A stretch of DNA of 64,000 bases from Caenimonas aquaedulcis (GTDB lineage: Bacteria > Pseudomonadota > Gammaproteobacteria > Burkholderiales > Burkholderiaceae_C). The stretch is taken from positions 4,058,618 to 4,122,617 of the forward strand of contig NZ_JADWYS010000001.1 in assembly GCF_015831345.1 (NCBI RefSeq). Direction: 5' to 3'. Below the pieces are notes generated by a model. The model was not told the origin of the DNA, did no database searches, and was given only the letters and a program-made list of their open reading frames with translations. The stretch's first letter is position 1. Every line of letters begins with the position of its first letter. A program made the translations under genes and the position numbers. This document shows, piece by piece, positions 26,324 to 34,911 of this stretch.

Positions 26324-27238
26324 ATGACCACCCCGCAAGAACTCAAGCAAATCATCTCGTACGGCCTGCTGTCCTTTCCGCTCACCGATTTCGACAAGGA
26401 ATTGCGCTTCGCACCGAAGCCCTATGCGGACCGCCTCGAGTGGCTGATGCCCTACGGCGCGACGGCCCTCTTCGCCGCCGGCGGCACGGGCGAATTCTTC
26501 TCGCTCGAGCCGGGCGAATACAGCGACGTGGTGCGCACCGCGGTGGAGACCTGCAAGGGCCGCATGCCGATCATCGCGGGCGCGGGGGGCGGCACGACGC
26601 TCGCCATCAAGTACGCGCAGGAAGCCGAGCGCCTCGGCGCGCAGGGCGTGCTGTTGCTGCCGCACTACCTCACTGAAGCGACGCAGGACGGTCTCGTCGC
26701 GCACGTCGAAGCGGTGTGCAGGAGCGTGAAGTTCGGCGTGATCGTCTACAACCGCGGCGCCTGCCGCCTCACGCCCGCATCGCTCATGAAGCTGGCCGAT
26801 CGCTGCCCGAACCTGATCGGGTTCAAGGACGGCATCGGCGACATCGAGTCCTTCGTCTCCATCCGCCGCCAGCTCGGTGACCGCTTCGCCTATCTCGGCG
26901 GCCTGCCGACCGCGGAAGTGTTCGCCGGCGCCTACCAGGCAATGGGCTGCCCGGTGTATTCGTCGGCGGTCTTCAACTTCATCCCGAAGACGGCCATGGC
27001 GTTCTACAACGCCCACCACGCGCGCGACACCGCGACGACCAACCGCCTGCTCGAGGAATTCTTCCTGCCCCTTATTGCACTGCGCAACCAGGGGCAGGGC
27101 TACGCGGTGAGCCTCGTGAAGGCCGGCGCGACGATCGTCGGGCACTCGGCCGGGCCGGTGCGCCCGCCGCTGTCGGAACTCAAGCCGGGCGAGGTCGACC
27201 AGCTGGCCACGCTCATTTCCAAACTGGGCGCGCAGTAA
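26324..27238 (+). CDS. kdgD: 5-dehydro-4-deoxyglucarate dehydratase
   Basis: 304 residues, DapA/NAL superfamily barrel. Visible are GGTGEFF (53-59), Tyr142 in VIVYNRG and Schiff-base Lys168 in [19 protein letters not shown] and LSFPLTDFD are diagnostic of KdgD. It dehydrates and decarboxylates 5-keto-4-deoxyglucarate to 2,5-dioxopentanoate (alpha-ketoglutarate semialdehyde), which a dehydrogenase oxidises to alpha-ketoglutarate. That dehydrogenase is not in this window. Cytoplasmic. It is mid-operon between the talarate-type dehydratase and two Bug genes. Confidence 0.93.
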   Translation: MTTPQELKQIISYGLLSFPLTDFDKELRFAPKPYADRLEWLMPYGATALFAAGGTGEFFSLEPGEYSDVVRTAVETCKGRMPIIAGAGGGTTLAIKYAQEAERLGAQGVLLLPHYLTEATQDGLVAHVEAVCRSVKFGVIVYNRGACRLTPASLMKLADRCPNLIGFKDGIGDIESFVSIRRQLGDRFAYLGGLPTAEVFAGAYQAMGCPVYSSAVFNFIPKTAMAFYNAHHARDTATTNRLLEEFFLPLIALRNQGQGYAVSLVKAGATIVGHSAGPVRPPLSELKPGEVDQLATLISKLGAQ

Positions 27239-27269
27239 GCGCCCGCCAATCCCTCAACCGGAGACACCC

Positions 27270-28232
27270 ATGAAAAAAGTCCTCACCGCGATCGCCCTCG
27301 GCTTCGCAGCCCTGGCCGCCAGCGCGCAAGCCTGGCCCACCGGCAAGACCGTCACCATCGTCGTGCCCTTCCCGCCGGGCGGCTCGACCGACCTCATCGC
27401 GCGGCAGCTCGCCAACGAGCTGCCCAAGAAGCTGGGCGGCGGTACCTTCGTCGTCGACAACAAGGCCGGCGCCACCGGCACGATCGGCGCCGCGCAAGTC
27501 ACGCGCTCGCCGGCGGACGGCTACACGCTCTTCGTCTCCTCGCTCGGCCCCTTCGTCATCGCGCCGCACCTCATCAAGGTGCCCTACGACGCGCTGAAGG
27601 ACCTCGACCCGGTCTCCATCGCGGTGCAGGCGCCCAACGTGCTCGTCGTGCCCGCCGTGTCGCCGCACAAGAGCATCGCCGACGTGATCGCCTACGAGAA
27701 GGCCAACCCCGGCAAGATGACCTTCGCGTCTTCCGGCAACGGCAGCAGCGACCACCTCACAGCGGAACTCTTCTGGCTGCAGACCGGCACCACCGGCATC
27801 CACGTGCCCTACAAGGGCGGCGGCCCGGTGATGACGGACCTGCTGGGCAACCAGGTGGAATCGTCCTTCATGAACATCAACACCGCGATGCCGCAGATCC
27901 AGGCGGGCAAGCTGCGCGCGCTCGTCATCACCAGCGCGAAGCGCTCGCCGCTGCTGCCCAACGTGCCGACGATGGAAGAAAGCGGCATCAAGGACGCCAA
28001 CGTGTATTCGTGGCAGGCCATCGCCGGACCGAAGGGCCTGCCGGCGGACATCAAAAAGAAGCTGCATGACGCGGTGGTCGCCTCCCTGAACGACCCGGCC
28101 GTCAAGCCCAAGCTGCTGGAGCTCGGCTTCGAGATCGTCGCCAACACGCCCGAGCAGTTCGCCGCCTACCAGGCCGCCGAGTACGCGCGCTGGGGCAAGC
28201 TGATCACCAGCCGCAACATCAAGGCGGACTGA
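27270..28232 (+). CDS. Bug-family (TctC) solute-binding protein
   Basis: 320 residues with a Sec signal peptide (1-20, ending SAQA). Bug motifs: TIVVPFPPGGSTDLIARQLA, VVDNKAGATGTIGAA and SPADGYTLF. Residues near HVPYKGGGPVMTDLLG form the ligand-binding second lobe. A GGAGA ribosome site stands before the ATG. A second, different binding protein within the same operon suggests the cluster takes up more than one acid. It is followed 2 bases on by a third. Confidence 0.92.
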   Translation: MKKVLTAIALGFAALAASAQAWPTGKTVTIVVPFPPGGSTDLIARQLANELPKKLGGGTFVVDNKAGATGTIGAAQVTRSPADGYTLFVSSLGPFVIAPHLIKVPYDALKDLDPVSIAVQAPNVLVVPAVSPHKSIADVIAYEKANPGKMTFASSGNGSSDHLTAELFWLQTGTTGIHVPYKGGGPVMTDLLGNQVESSFMNINTAMPQIQAGKLRALVITSAKRSPLLPNVPTMEESGIKDANVYSWQAIAGPKGLPADIKKKLHDAVVASLNDPAVKPKLLELGFEIVANTPEQFAAYQAAEYARWGKLITSRNIKAD

Positions 28233-28234
28233 GC

Positions 28235-29200
28235 ATGAAGGCCGCGCTGCGCATCCTCGCGTCGCTGGCTTGGCTGGCTTGCGCCGCCGCGCAGGGGCAA
28301 AGCTTTCCCGCGCGGCCCGTGACCATCGTGGTGCCGTTCCCGCCCGGGGGCGGCACGGACACCGGCGCGCGCATCGTCGCGCAGAAGCTGGGCGCGAAGT
28401 GGGGCCAGACCGTCATCGTCGAGAACCGCGGCGGCGCGGCGGGGCAGGTGGGCGCGGACTACGTCGCCAAGGCCAAACCCGACGGCTACACGCTGCTCGT
28501 GGGCAACATCGGCACGCAGTCGATCAACCCCGCGCTCTACAAGAAGATGGCGTACGACCCGGACACGGCGTTCGCGCCCATCTCGCTGCTGGCGGAGCTG
28601 CCGCTCGCGATGATGGTCAATCCGCAGGTGCCCGCCAAGACGCCCAAGGAATTCATCGCGCTCGCGAAGTCCCAGCCCGGCAAGCTGACGTACAGCAGCT
28701 CGGGCGCGGGTGGCGGTCCGCACCTGGCGGCCGAGATGCTCAAGGAGCAGACCGGCACCTACATCCTGCACGTGCCGTATCGCGGCGGCGGGCCGGCCAT
28801 CACCGACCTGCTCGCGGGCCATGTGCAGCTGTCCTTCATGACGGTGCTGGAGGCCAGCGGGCACATCAAGGCCGGCAAGCTGAAGGCGCTGGCGGTGACG
28901 AGCGCCAAGCGCGTCAGCGCGCTGCCGGACGTGCCGACGCTCAGCGAGACCGTGCTGCCGGACTTCAACTCGATCTCCTGGATCGGCATGCTCGCGCCCG
29001 GCGGCACGCCGAAGGACGTCGTGGAGAAAATCTCCAACGACCTGCGCGACGTGCTCGCGTCCGACGACGTGAAGGGCCGCCTGGTCGAACTCGGCGCGAT
29101 CCCGATGCACCTGAACCCCGTGCAGTTCACGCAACTGATCGACAGCGACCGCAAGCGCTATACGAAGATCATCAAGGACCGCAACATCACGCTGGACTGA
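28235..29200 (+). CDS. Bug-family (TctC) solute-binding protein
   Basis: 321 residues with signal peptide (about 1-22, ending ACAAAQG). Motifs TIVVPFPPGGGTDTGARIVA, VENRGGAAGQVGADY and KPDGYTLLV. The lobe-2 segment HVPYRGGGPAITDLLAG is close to that of its neighbour. The gene starts 2 bases after the preceding stop, so it is likely a local duplication later diverged. Ligand inferred to be an aldarate from context. Next is the glucarate dehydratase gene. Confidence 0.92.
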   Translation: MKAALRILASLAWLACAAAQGQSFPARPVTIVVPFPPGGGTDTGARIVAQKLGAKWGQTVIVENRGGAAGQVGADYVAKAKPDGYTLLVGNIGTQSINPALYKKMAYDPDTAFAPISLLAELPLAMMVNPQVPAKTPKEFIALAKSQPGKLTYSSSGAGGGPHLAAEMLKEQTGTYILHVPYRGGGPAITDLLAGHVQLSFMTVLEASGHIKAGKLKALAVTSAKRVSALPDVPTLSETVLPDFNSISWIGMLAPGGTPKDVVEKISNDLRDVLASDDVKGRLVELGAIPMHLNPVQFTQLIDSDRKRYTKIIKDRNITLD

Positions 29201-29218
29201 AAAGCCCGCGTCCCTCCC

Positions 29219-30550
29219 ATGAGCAACCCCACCCCCACGATCACCGAGCTGCGCGTGATCCCCGTCGCGGGCCGCGACAGCATGCTGCTGAACCTGAGCG
29301 GCGCCCACGGCCCGTTCTTCACGCGCAATATCCTCATCCTCACCGACAGCAGCGGCCGCACCGGCGTGGGCGAGGTGCCTGGCGGCGAGAAGATCCGCCA
29401 GACGCTGGAAGATGCGCGACCGCTCGTCGTCGGCCAGGCCATCGGCGACCACCAGCGCGTGCTGCAGCGCATGCACAAGCAGTTCGCGGATCGCGATTCC
29501 GGCGGGCGCGGTCTGCAGACCTTCGACCTGCGCACGACGATCCACGCCGTGACCGCGGTCGAGTCCGCCTTCCTCGACCTGCTGGGCCAGTTCCTCGGCG
29601 TGCCCGTGGCGGCGCTGCTCGGCGAAGGGCAGCAGCGCGACGCGGTCGAGATGCTCGGCTACCTCTTTTTCGTGGGCGACAAGTCGAAGACGGACCTGCC
29701 TTACGCGAGCGAGCCCGGCGCGGACAACGCGTGGTCGCGCCTGCGGCACGAGAAGGCGATGACGCCCGAATCCGTCGTGCGCCTGGCCGAAGCGGCCTAC
29801 GAGCGCTACGGCTTCAACGACTTCAAGCTGAAGGGCGGGGCCTTGCGCGCGGAAGAAGAGATCGAATCGGTGAGGGCGCTGCACGAACGATTCCCCAAGG
29901 CGCGCGTGACGCTCGATCCGAACGGCGGCTGGCGGTTGAAAGATGCGATCCGCCTGATGCGCGACATGCGCGGCGTGGTGGCGTACGCGGAAGATCCTTG
30001 CGGCGCCGAAGACGGCTTCTCGGGCCGCGAGGTGATGGCGGAGTTCCGCCGCGCGACGGGCCTGCCCACCGCGACCAACATGGTGGCGACGGACTGGCGG
30101 CAGCTCACGCATGCGCTGTCGCTGCAATCCGTGGACATCCCGCTGGCCGATCCGCATTTCTGGACGATGGCGGGGTCGGTGCGCGTGGCGCAGACCTGCC
30201 GCGACTGGGGCCTCACCTGGGGCTCGCATTCCAACAACCACTTCGACGTGTCGCTGGCGATGTTCACGCATGTCGCCGCCGCCGCGCCTGGCCGCGTCAC
30301 GGCGATCGACACGCACTGGATCTGGCAGGACGGCCAGCGCCTCACGCGCGATCCGTTGCGGATCGTCGGCGGCATGGTCGACGTGCCCAAGCGGCCCGGC
30401 CTGGGCATCGAGCTCGATATGGCGGAGGTCGACAAGGCGCATGAGCTGTACAGGCAGCACGGCCTGGGCGCACGCGACGACGCGATGGCCATGCAATACT
30501 TGATCCCCGGCTGGAAGTTCGATCCCAAGCGTCCCGCACTGGATCGCTAG
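29219..30550 (+). CDS. gudD: Glucarate dehydratase
   Basis: 443 residues, enolase superfamily. KxK bases K203/K205 are in FKLKGG, metal-site residues are in [12 protein letters not shown] and ATNM, and His337 is in GSHSNNHFD, the arrangement of GudD. Family signatures [19 protein letters not shown] and [10 protein letters not shown] are present. It dehydrates D-glucarate (and L-idarate) to 5-keto-4-deoxyglucarate. Cytoplasmic. Together with GarD and the talarate-type enzyme it feeds KdgD and the aldolase. Length matches family (about 445). Confidence 0.95.
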   Translation: MSNPTPTITELRVIPVAGRDSMLLNLSGAHGPFFTRNILILTDSSGRTGVGEVPGGEKIRQTLEDARPLVVGQAIGDHQRVLQRMHKQFADRDSGGRGLQTFDLRTTIHAVTAVESAFLDLLGQFLGVPVAALLGEGQQRDAVEMLGYLFFVGDKSKTDLPYASEPGADNAWSRLRHEKAMTPESVVRLAEAAYERYGFNDFKLKGGALRAEEEIESVRALHERFPKARVTLDPNGGWRLKDAIRLMRDMRGVVAYAEDPCGAEDGFSGREVMAEFRRATGLPTATNMVATDWRQLTHALSLQSVDIPLADPHFWTMAGSVRVAQTCRDWGLTWGSHSNNHFDVSLAMFTHVAAAAPGRVTAIDTHWIWQDGQRLTRDPLRIVGGMVDVPKRPGLGIELDMAEVDKAHELYRQHGLGARDDAMAMQYLIPGWKFDPKRPALDR

Positions 30551-30573
30551 GGCCGGAGCACGAGGAGACCGCG

Positions 30574-31362
30574 ATGAGAGCCAACAAACTCCGCAGCATC
30601 TGGGCGTCCGGCGGCGCCGCCGTCAACGGCTGGCTCGCCATCCCCAACAGCTTCGCCGCGGAGACCATGGCCCACCAGGGCTGGGACACGCTCACGGTGG
30701 ACATGCAGCACGGCGTGGTGGACTACCAGGCGATGGTGACGATGCTGCAGGCCGTCTCCACCACCGACACGGTGCCCGTGGTGCGCGTGCCCTGGCTGGA
30801 CCCCGCGATGCTCATGAAGGCACTGGACGCGGGCGCGTATGCGGTGATCTGCCCGATGGTGAACACGCGCGAGGACGCGGAAAAGCTCGTGGCCTACACG
30901 CACTATGCGCCGCGCGGCACGCGCAGCTTCGGGCCGGTGCGCGCGCTGCTGTACGGCGGCGCGGATTATGCGGACCACGCCAACGACACCATCGTCACCT
31001 TCGCGATGATCGAGACCGCGCAGGCACTGGACAACCTCGACGACATCATGTCGGTCGAAGGGCTGGACGCCGTGTACATCGGCCCGTCCGACCTTTCGAT
31101 CTCGCTCGGCTGCAAGCCGACGATGGACGACCTCGAGCCGAAGGCGCAGCAGGCGGTGGAGCACATCCTCGCGCGCGCCAAGGCGCATGGCCTCGTCGCC
31201 GGCATCCACAATACCGGCCCGGACTCGGCGCTACGGCGCATCGCGATGGGATTCCAGTTCGTCACCGTGAGCTCGGACGCCCGGCTCATCGCCGCGGGCG
31301 CACAGCAGGTGATGGCGAAGATGCGCGCGGGACAGGCGAAGCCCGCGGGCGGCAGCTACTGA
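30574..31362 (+). CDS. HpcH/HpaI-family aldolase, probably 5-keto-4-deoxyglucarate aldolase
   Basis: 262 residues. The class II pyruvate aldolase site is visible: His46 in TVDMQHGVVD, the Arg in VVRVPW, and metal ligands Glu in MIETAQAL and Asp in IGPSDLS. In GarL the same fold cleaves 5-keto-4-deoxyglucarate to pyruvate and tartronate semialdehyde. Here the assignment rests on position, directly before tartronate-semialdehyde reductase and after gudD, because the sequence alone does not set GarL apart from other HpaI aldolases. GAGGAG precedes the ATG. Confidence 0.82.
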   Translation: MRANKLRSIWASGGAAVNGWLAIPNSFAAETMAHQGWDTLTVDMQHGVVDYQAMVTMLQAVSTTDTVPVVRVPWLDPAMLMKALDAGAYAVICPMVNTREDAEKLVAYTHYAPRGTRSFGPVRALLYGGADYADHANDTIVTFAMIETAQALDNLDDIMSVEGLDAVYIGPSDLSISLGCKPTMDDLEPKAQQAVEHILARAKAHGLVAGIHNTGPDSALRRIAMGFQFVTVSSDARLIAAGAQQVMAKMRAGQAKPAGGSY

Positions 31363-31382
31363 CACACAACAAGGACATCGAC

Positions 31383-32261
31383 ATGAAGATCGGATTCATC
31401 GGCCTGGGCATCATGGGCTCGCCCATGGCGCAGCACCTGCTCGCCGCCGGCCACGAGCTGTTCGTGCGGACACGCAGCAAGGTGCCCGAGCCGCTCGCGA
31501 AGGCGACGGTATGCAAGACGAATGCGGACGTCGCCAGGGCGGCGGACATCGTCTTCATGATGCTCCCCGACACGCCGGACGTGGAACTGGTGCTGCTCGG
31601 CAAGGACGGCGTGTCCTCGGGGCTCACCAAGGGCAAGACGGTGGTCGACATGAGCTCCATCTCGCCGATGGAGACCAAGCGTTTCGCCAAGGCGGTCAAC
31701 GAGCTCGGCTGCGACTACCTCGACGCGCCGGTGTCGGGCGGCGAGGTCGGCGCGAAGGCCGCGAGCCTCACCATCATGGTGGGCGGCCCCGAAGCCGTGT
31801 TCGAGCGCGTGAAGCCGCTCTTCGAGCTCATGGGCAAGAACATCACGCTCGTCGGCGGCAACGGCGACGGGCAGACGACCAAGGTCGCGAACCAGATCAT
31901 CGTCGCGCTGAACATCGCGGCCGTCGGCGAAGCGCTGCTCTTCGCGTCGAAGGCCGGCGCGGACCCCGCGAAGGTCCGGCAAGCCTTGATGGGCGGCTTC
32001 GCGGCCTCGCGCATCCTGGAAGTGCACGGCGAACGCATGATCAAGCGCACGTTCAACCCGGGTTTCCGCATCGCGTTGCACCAGAAGGATCTGGGCCTCG
32101 CGCTCGCGGGCGCGAAATCGATTGGCGTCGCGCTGCCTCAGACGGCGTCCGCCGCGCAGCTGATGCAGGTGTGCCAGGCCAACGGCTGGGACCAGCTCGA
32201 TCACTCCGCGCTGGTCAAGGCGCTGGAGACGATGGCGGCGCACGAGGTCGCGCAGGGCTAG
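31383..32261 (+). CDS. garR: 2-hydroxy-3-oxopropionate (tartronate semialdehyde) reductase
   Basis: 292 residues, beta-hydroxyacid dehydrogenase family. GLGIMGSPMAQHL is the nucleotide loop, DAPVSGGEVGAKAASLTIMV the substrate loop, and Lys167 in TTKVANQ the catalytic lysine. RTRSK after strand 2 suggests NADPH or NADH of GlxR/GarR type. It reduces tartronate semialdehyde to D-glycerate, finishing the aldolase branch. It is last in the aldarate operon. No glycerate kinase in the window. Confidence 0.92.
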   Translation: MKIGFIGLGIMGSPMAQHLLAAGHELFVRTRSKVPEPLAKATVCKTNADVARAADIVFMMLPDTPDVELVLLGKDGVSSGLTKGKTVVDMSSISPMETKRFAKAVNELGCDYLDAPVSGGEVGAKAASLTIMVGGPEAVFERVKPLFELMGKNITLVGGNGDGQTTKVANQIIVALNIAAVGEALLFASKAGADPAKVRQALMGGFAASRILEVHGERMIKRTFNPGFRIALHQKDLGLALAGAKSIGVALPQTASAAQLMQVCQANGWDQLDHSALVKALETMAAHEVAQG

Positions 32262-32271
32262 CGGTGGCGGC

Positions 32272-32418
32272 ATGAACCGGCTTCTGGCGGCGATCCTGTG
32301 GGTGGCGCTGGCGGGCTGCGCCGCGGCGCCGGTCCCGCGCACCCCCTCGGCCTGCGATGCGGGCGAGAGCACCTATGCGTGCCAGGTGGAGCGATACCAC
32401 AACGTGAACGTCGACTGA
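32272..32418 (+). CDS. Very small lipoprotein (48 residues)
   Basis: Begins MNRLLAAILWVALAGCAAAP, so a lipobox LAGC places lipidated Cys at residue 16. The mature part is 33 residues with two cysteines (SACDAG, YACQVE) that could form a disulfide, ending NVNVD. The start is 10 bases after the reductase stop. Signal, lipobox and in-frame stop are all intact, which supports a real gene despite its size. Function unknown; outer- or inner-membrane attached. Confidence 0.6.
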   Translation: MNRLLAAILWVALAGCAAAPVPRTPSACDAGESTYACQVERYHNVNVD

Positions 32419-32452
32419 TCTTCGCCGGGTGCGGGGAGGTAGCATCCACCGC

Positions 32453-33922
32453 ATGACGACGAACCTCGACCCGATCAAGAATCAATTCAGGGAAGGCCGG
32501 CACGCCGAAGCCATCGCCGCGTGCGAGGCGCTGTGCGCCCGCGAACCGTCGAACCGGGATGCGAGGCGCCTGTGCGCCACGATGCACGCGCTCACGCGCA
32601 ACTTCGCGCGGTCGCTGGAACTGTTGATGCAGATTCGCGACCCTGCGCGCGAGGACCCCGACATCCTGTTTAACATCGGCATGTGCGAGCGCGAGCTGAA
32701 TCACCTGGACGCGGCGCAGCAGCATTTCCGCACGTACACCGAGAAATTTCCCGCCTCCGCCGACGGCTGGGCGAGCTGGGCCGAATGCAAGTTCCAGCTC
32801 GGCGAGTTCACCGAAGGTATCCGCCTGGCCGACCGGGCGCTCGGGCTCGACGCGTCGATGCTCCCCGCGCGAAAGGTGCGCGAGGATTGCGAAAAGGCCT
32901 TGCGCGACCCGGACGCGTTGAAGGACGCCGTCCTGCGCCTGCTGGAGGCGGGGCAGGGAGACGCGGCGCTCGCCCTGTGCAGGGATGTGCTGAAGACCCA
33001 GCCCGACAACCTCACGGCGAAGCTGGGCGCGGAATGGGTGTTGTCGCAACTGGTGCCGCTCTGGCACGTGCCGATGATGAACGAGCCCGAGCGCAACCAG
33101 GCCTTCCAGGACGGGCTCGCCACGCGCGTGACGGCGCAGACGTCCGTCTTCGAGATCGGTACCGGCTCCGGGCTGCTGGCGATGATGGCCGCGCGGCTGG
33201 GTGCCCGGCGCGTCGTCACCTGCGAGGCGGTGGGGCTCATCGCCGGGACCGCGCGAAAGATCGTCGCGCGCAATGGCTACGCCGACCGCATCACGGTGCT
33301 CGCCAAACCCTCGCAAGCCGTGCAGCTGGGCCCGGACTTGCCCGAGAAGGCCGACATCCTCGTGCACGAAGTCTTCTCCAGCGAGCTGCTGGGCGAGCAC
33401 GTGCTGCCCGCGATCGAGGACGCCAAGGCGCGTTTGCTCAAGCCGGGCGGCGCGGTGCTGCCCGGCGCCGCGAGCATCATGATTGCGCTTGTCGGCGGGG
33501 ACGCGCTCGGCAGGAACCTGCACGTCTCGGAGAGCTTCGGCTTCGACCTCGGCGCGTTCAATGCCATCCACCCGAAGAAGCGACCGCTGTATCGCGAGGA
33601 CCTGTCGCCCACGCTCCTCAGCGGCGACGTCGAGGTTTTCAGATTCGACTTCCAGGGGCAGGCGTTGTTTCCGGCCGAGAAGAAGGTCGTCGAGATTACG
33701 GCGACGCAACCGGGCCTTTGCCATGGCGTGATCCAGTGGATCCGCATCGACATGGCCGAAGGCATCCGCTTCGAAAACCACCCGTCGCGCCGGCGCGAGG
33801 TGTCCAACTGGCAGCACACCATCTACGGCTTCGATGAGCCGCTGGCCCTGCAGCCGGGCGAGGTGGTGGCGATCGAGGCGATGCACGACCGCGCGCGGCC
33901 GTGGTTCTCCCGCCGGCCCTGA
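32453..33922 (+). CDS. TPR-repeat protein fused to a PRMT-like (protein arginine methyltransferase) domain
   Basis: 489 residues from ATG 32453. The N-terminal 200 residues form TPR-like helical repeats (FREGRHAEAIAACEALCARE, DPDILFNIGMCERELNHLDA, and so on). The C-terminal part is a class I SAM methyltransferase. Motif I VFEIGTGSGLLAMMAARLGA is at about 232-251, then ADILVHEVFSSELLGEHVLP, which matches the double-Glu loop of PRMT7/PRMT9, and SNWQHTIY (about 452-459) at the THW-loop position followed by the EPLALQPGE strand. This is the order of eukaryotic PRMT9 (TPR plus PRMT). No signal peptide. The target is unknown; THW reads SNW, so specificity may differ. Confidence 0.75.
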   Translation: MTTNLDPIKNQFREGRHAEAIAACEALCAREPSNRDARRLCATMHALTRNFARSLELLMQIRDPAREDPDILFNIGMCERELNHLDAAQQHFRTYTEKFPASADGWASWAECKFQLGEFTEGIRLADRALGLDASMLPARKVREDCEKALRDPDALKDAVLRLLEAGQGDAALALCRDVLKTQPDNLTAKLGAEWVLSQLVPLWHVPMMNEPERNQAFQDGLATRVTAQTSVFEIGTGSGLLAMMAARLGARRVVTCEAVGLIAGTARKIVARNGYADRITVLAKPSQAVQLGPDLPEKADILVHEVFSSELLGEHVLPAIEDAKARLLKPGGAVLPGAASIMIALVGGDALGRNLHVSESFGFDLGAFNAIHPKKRPLYREDLSPTLLSGDVEVFRFDFQGQALFPAEKKVVEITATQPGLCHGVIQWIRIDMAEGIRFENHPSRRREVSNWQHTIYGFDEPLALQPGEVVAIEAMHDRARPWFSRRP

Positions 33923-33931
33923 AGCCGCGCG

Positions 33932-34903
33932 TCAGGCGGCCGAGGTATCGAACACCGCCGTCGGCCGCTCGCCCGCGAGCGCCTGCAGCAGGTTCGTCGT
34001 CGCGAGTTCCGCCATCGCATGCCGCGTCTCGTGCGTCGCCGAGCCGATGTGCGGCAGTGGCGTCACGCGCGGATGCGTGCGCAGCGGCGAGTCGAAGGGC
34101 AGGGGTTCTTTGGTGAAGACGTCCAGGCCCGCGGCGCGCAGGTGTCCGCTGTCCAGCGCGGCCAGCAAGTCCGGCTCGGACACCGTGGGGCCGCGCCCGC
34201 CGTTGATGAAGATCGCGCCGCGCTTCATCGCGGCCAGGAACTTCGCATCCACCATGCCGCGCGTGGCGTCCGACAGCGGCAGCATCGCGACCACGAAGTC
34301 CGACTGGGGCAGGAGCTGCTCCAGCGGCGTGTGCGTGGCCTTGCCCTGCAGGTCCGGTGCGGCCGCGGCGAGATCGACCGGGCGGCGCGCGTGATACAGC
34401 ACGCGCATGCCGAAGCCCAGCGCCGCGCGCCGCGCGATGGCCTGCCCGATGCGGCCGAAGCCGATCAGGCCCAGCGTCTTGCCGTGCACGTCGTCGCCGA
34501 ACAGGTCTTCGCCGATGTTCTGCCACTTGCCCTCGCGCACGAGGTTGGAGAGCTCCACGAAGCGGCGGCTCGTCGCGATCAGCAAACCGAAGATGGTGTC
34601 GGCCACCGTCTCGTCCAGCACGCCCGGCGTGTGGCACAAGAGGATGCCGCGCCGGCGCAGCTCGGCCTGGTCGTAGTTGTCCACGCCGACGGACACGCTG
34701 GAGACGACTTCGAGCTTCGGCGCCTTCGCGAGCAGGGCCGCGTCGATGGGCGTGCTCGCGCCGATCAAGCCGTGCGCTTCGGGCAGCGCGGCATAGAACG
34801 CGTCGGGCGCGACCTTCGGGTCGGCGACGGTCACGCGGTGCAGGGCGCGGATGCGGTCCAGCTGGTCCGCGGGCAGGGGCTTGAAGGCGAGGACGTTTTT
34901 CAT
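33932..34903 (-). CDS. D-2-hydroxyacid dehydrogenase (GhrB/2-ketogluconate reductase-like)
   Basis: 323 residues. The NAD(P) loop LIGFGRIGQAIARR is in the centre; active-site Arg is in NGGRGPTVSE, a Glu in TKEP and His in LPHIGSATHETR complete the triad. The family reduces glyoxylate, hydroxypyruvate or 2-ketogluconate. YHARRP after strand 2 favours NADPH. It is the last gene of the leftward ABC/KDG-kinase operon, 8 bases behind the beta-propeller gene. It may interconvert a 2-keto sugar acid with its hydroxy form. Confidence 0.88.
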   Translation of the reverse strand: MKNVLAFKPLPADQLDRIRALHRVTVADPKVAPDAFYAALPEAHGLIGASTPIDAALLAKAPKLEVVSSVSVGVDNYDQAELRRRGILLCHTPGVLDETVADTIFGLLIATSRRFVELSNLVREGKWQNIGEDLFGDDVHGKTLGLIGFGRIGQAIARRAALGFGMRVLYHARRPVDLAAAAPDLQGKATHTPLEQLLPQSDFVVAMLPLSDATRGMVDAKFLAAMKRGAIFINGGRGPTVSEPDLLAALDSGHLRAAGLDVFTKEPLPFDSPLRTHPRVTPLPHIGSATHETRHAMAELATTNLLQALAGERPTAVFDTSAA

Positions 34904-34911
34904 GGGTGCTT

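Noticed and set aside
21413..27145. A minus-strand open frame of about 1,900 codons spanning several genes
   Set aside because: Its right part is antisense to four well-supported genes (Bug, enolase-type dehydratase, kdgD). High GC leaves few stops in that phase. Only the garD part (to 23023) has family motifs.
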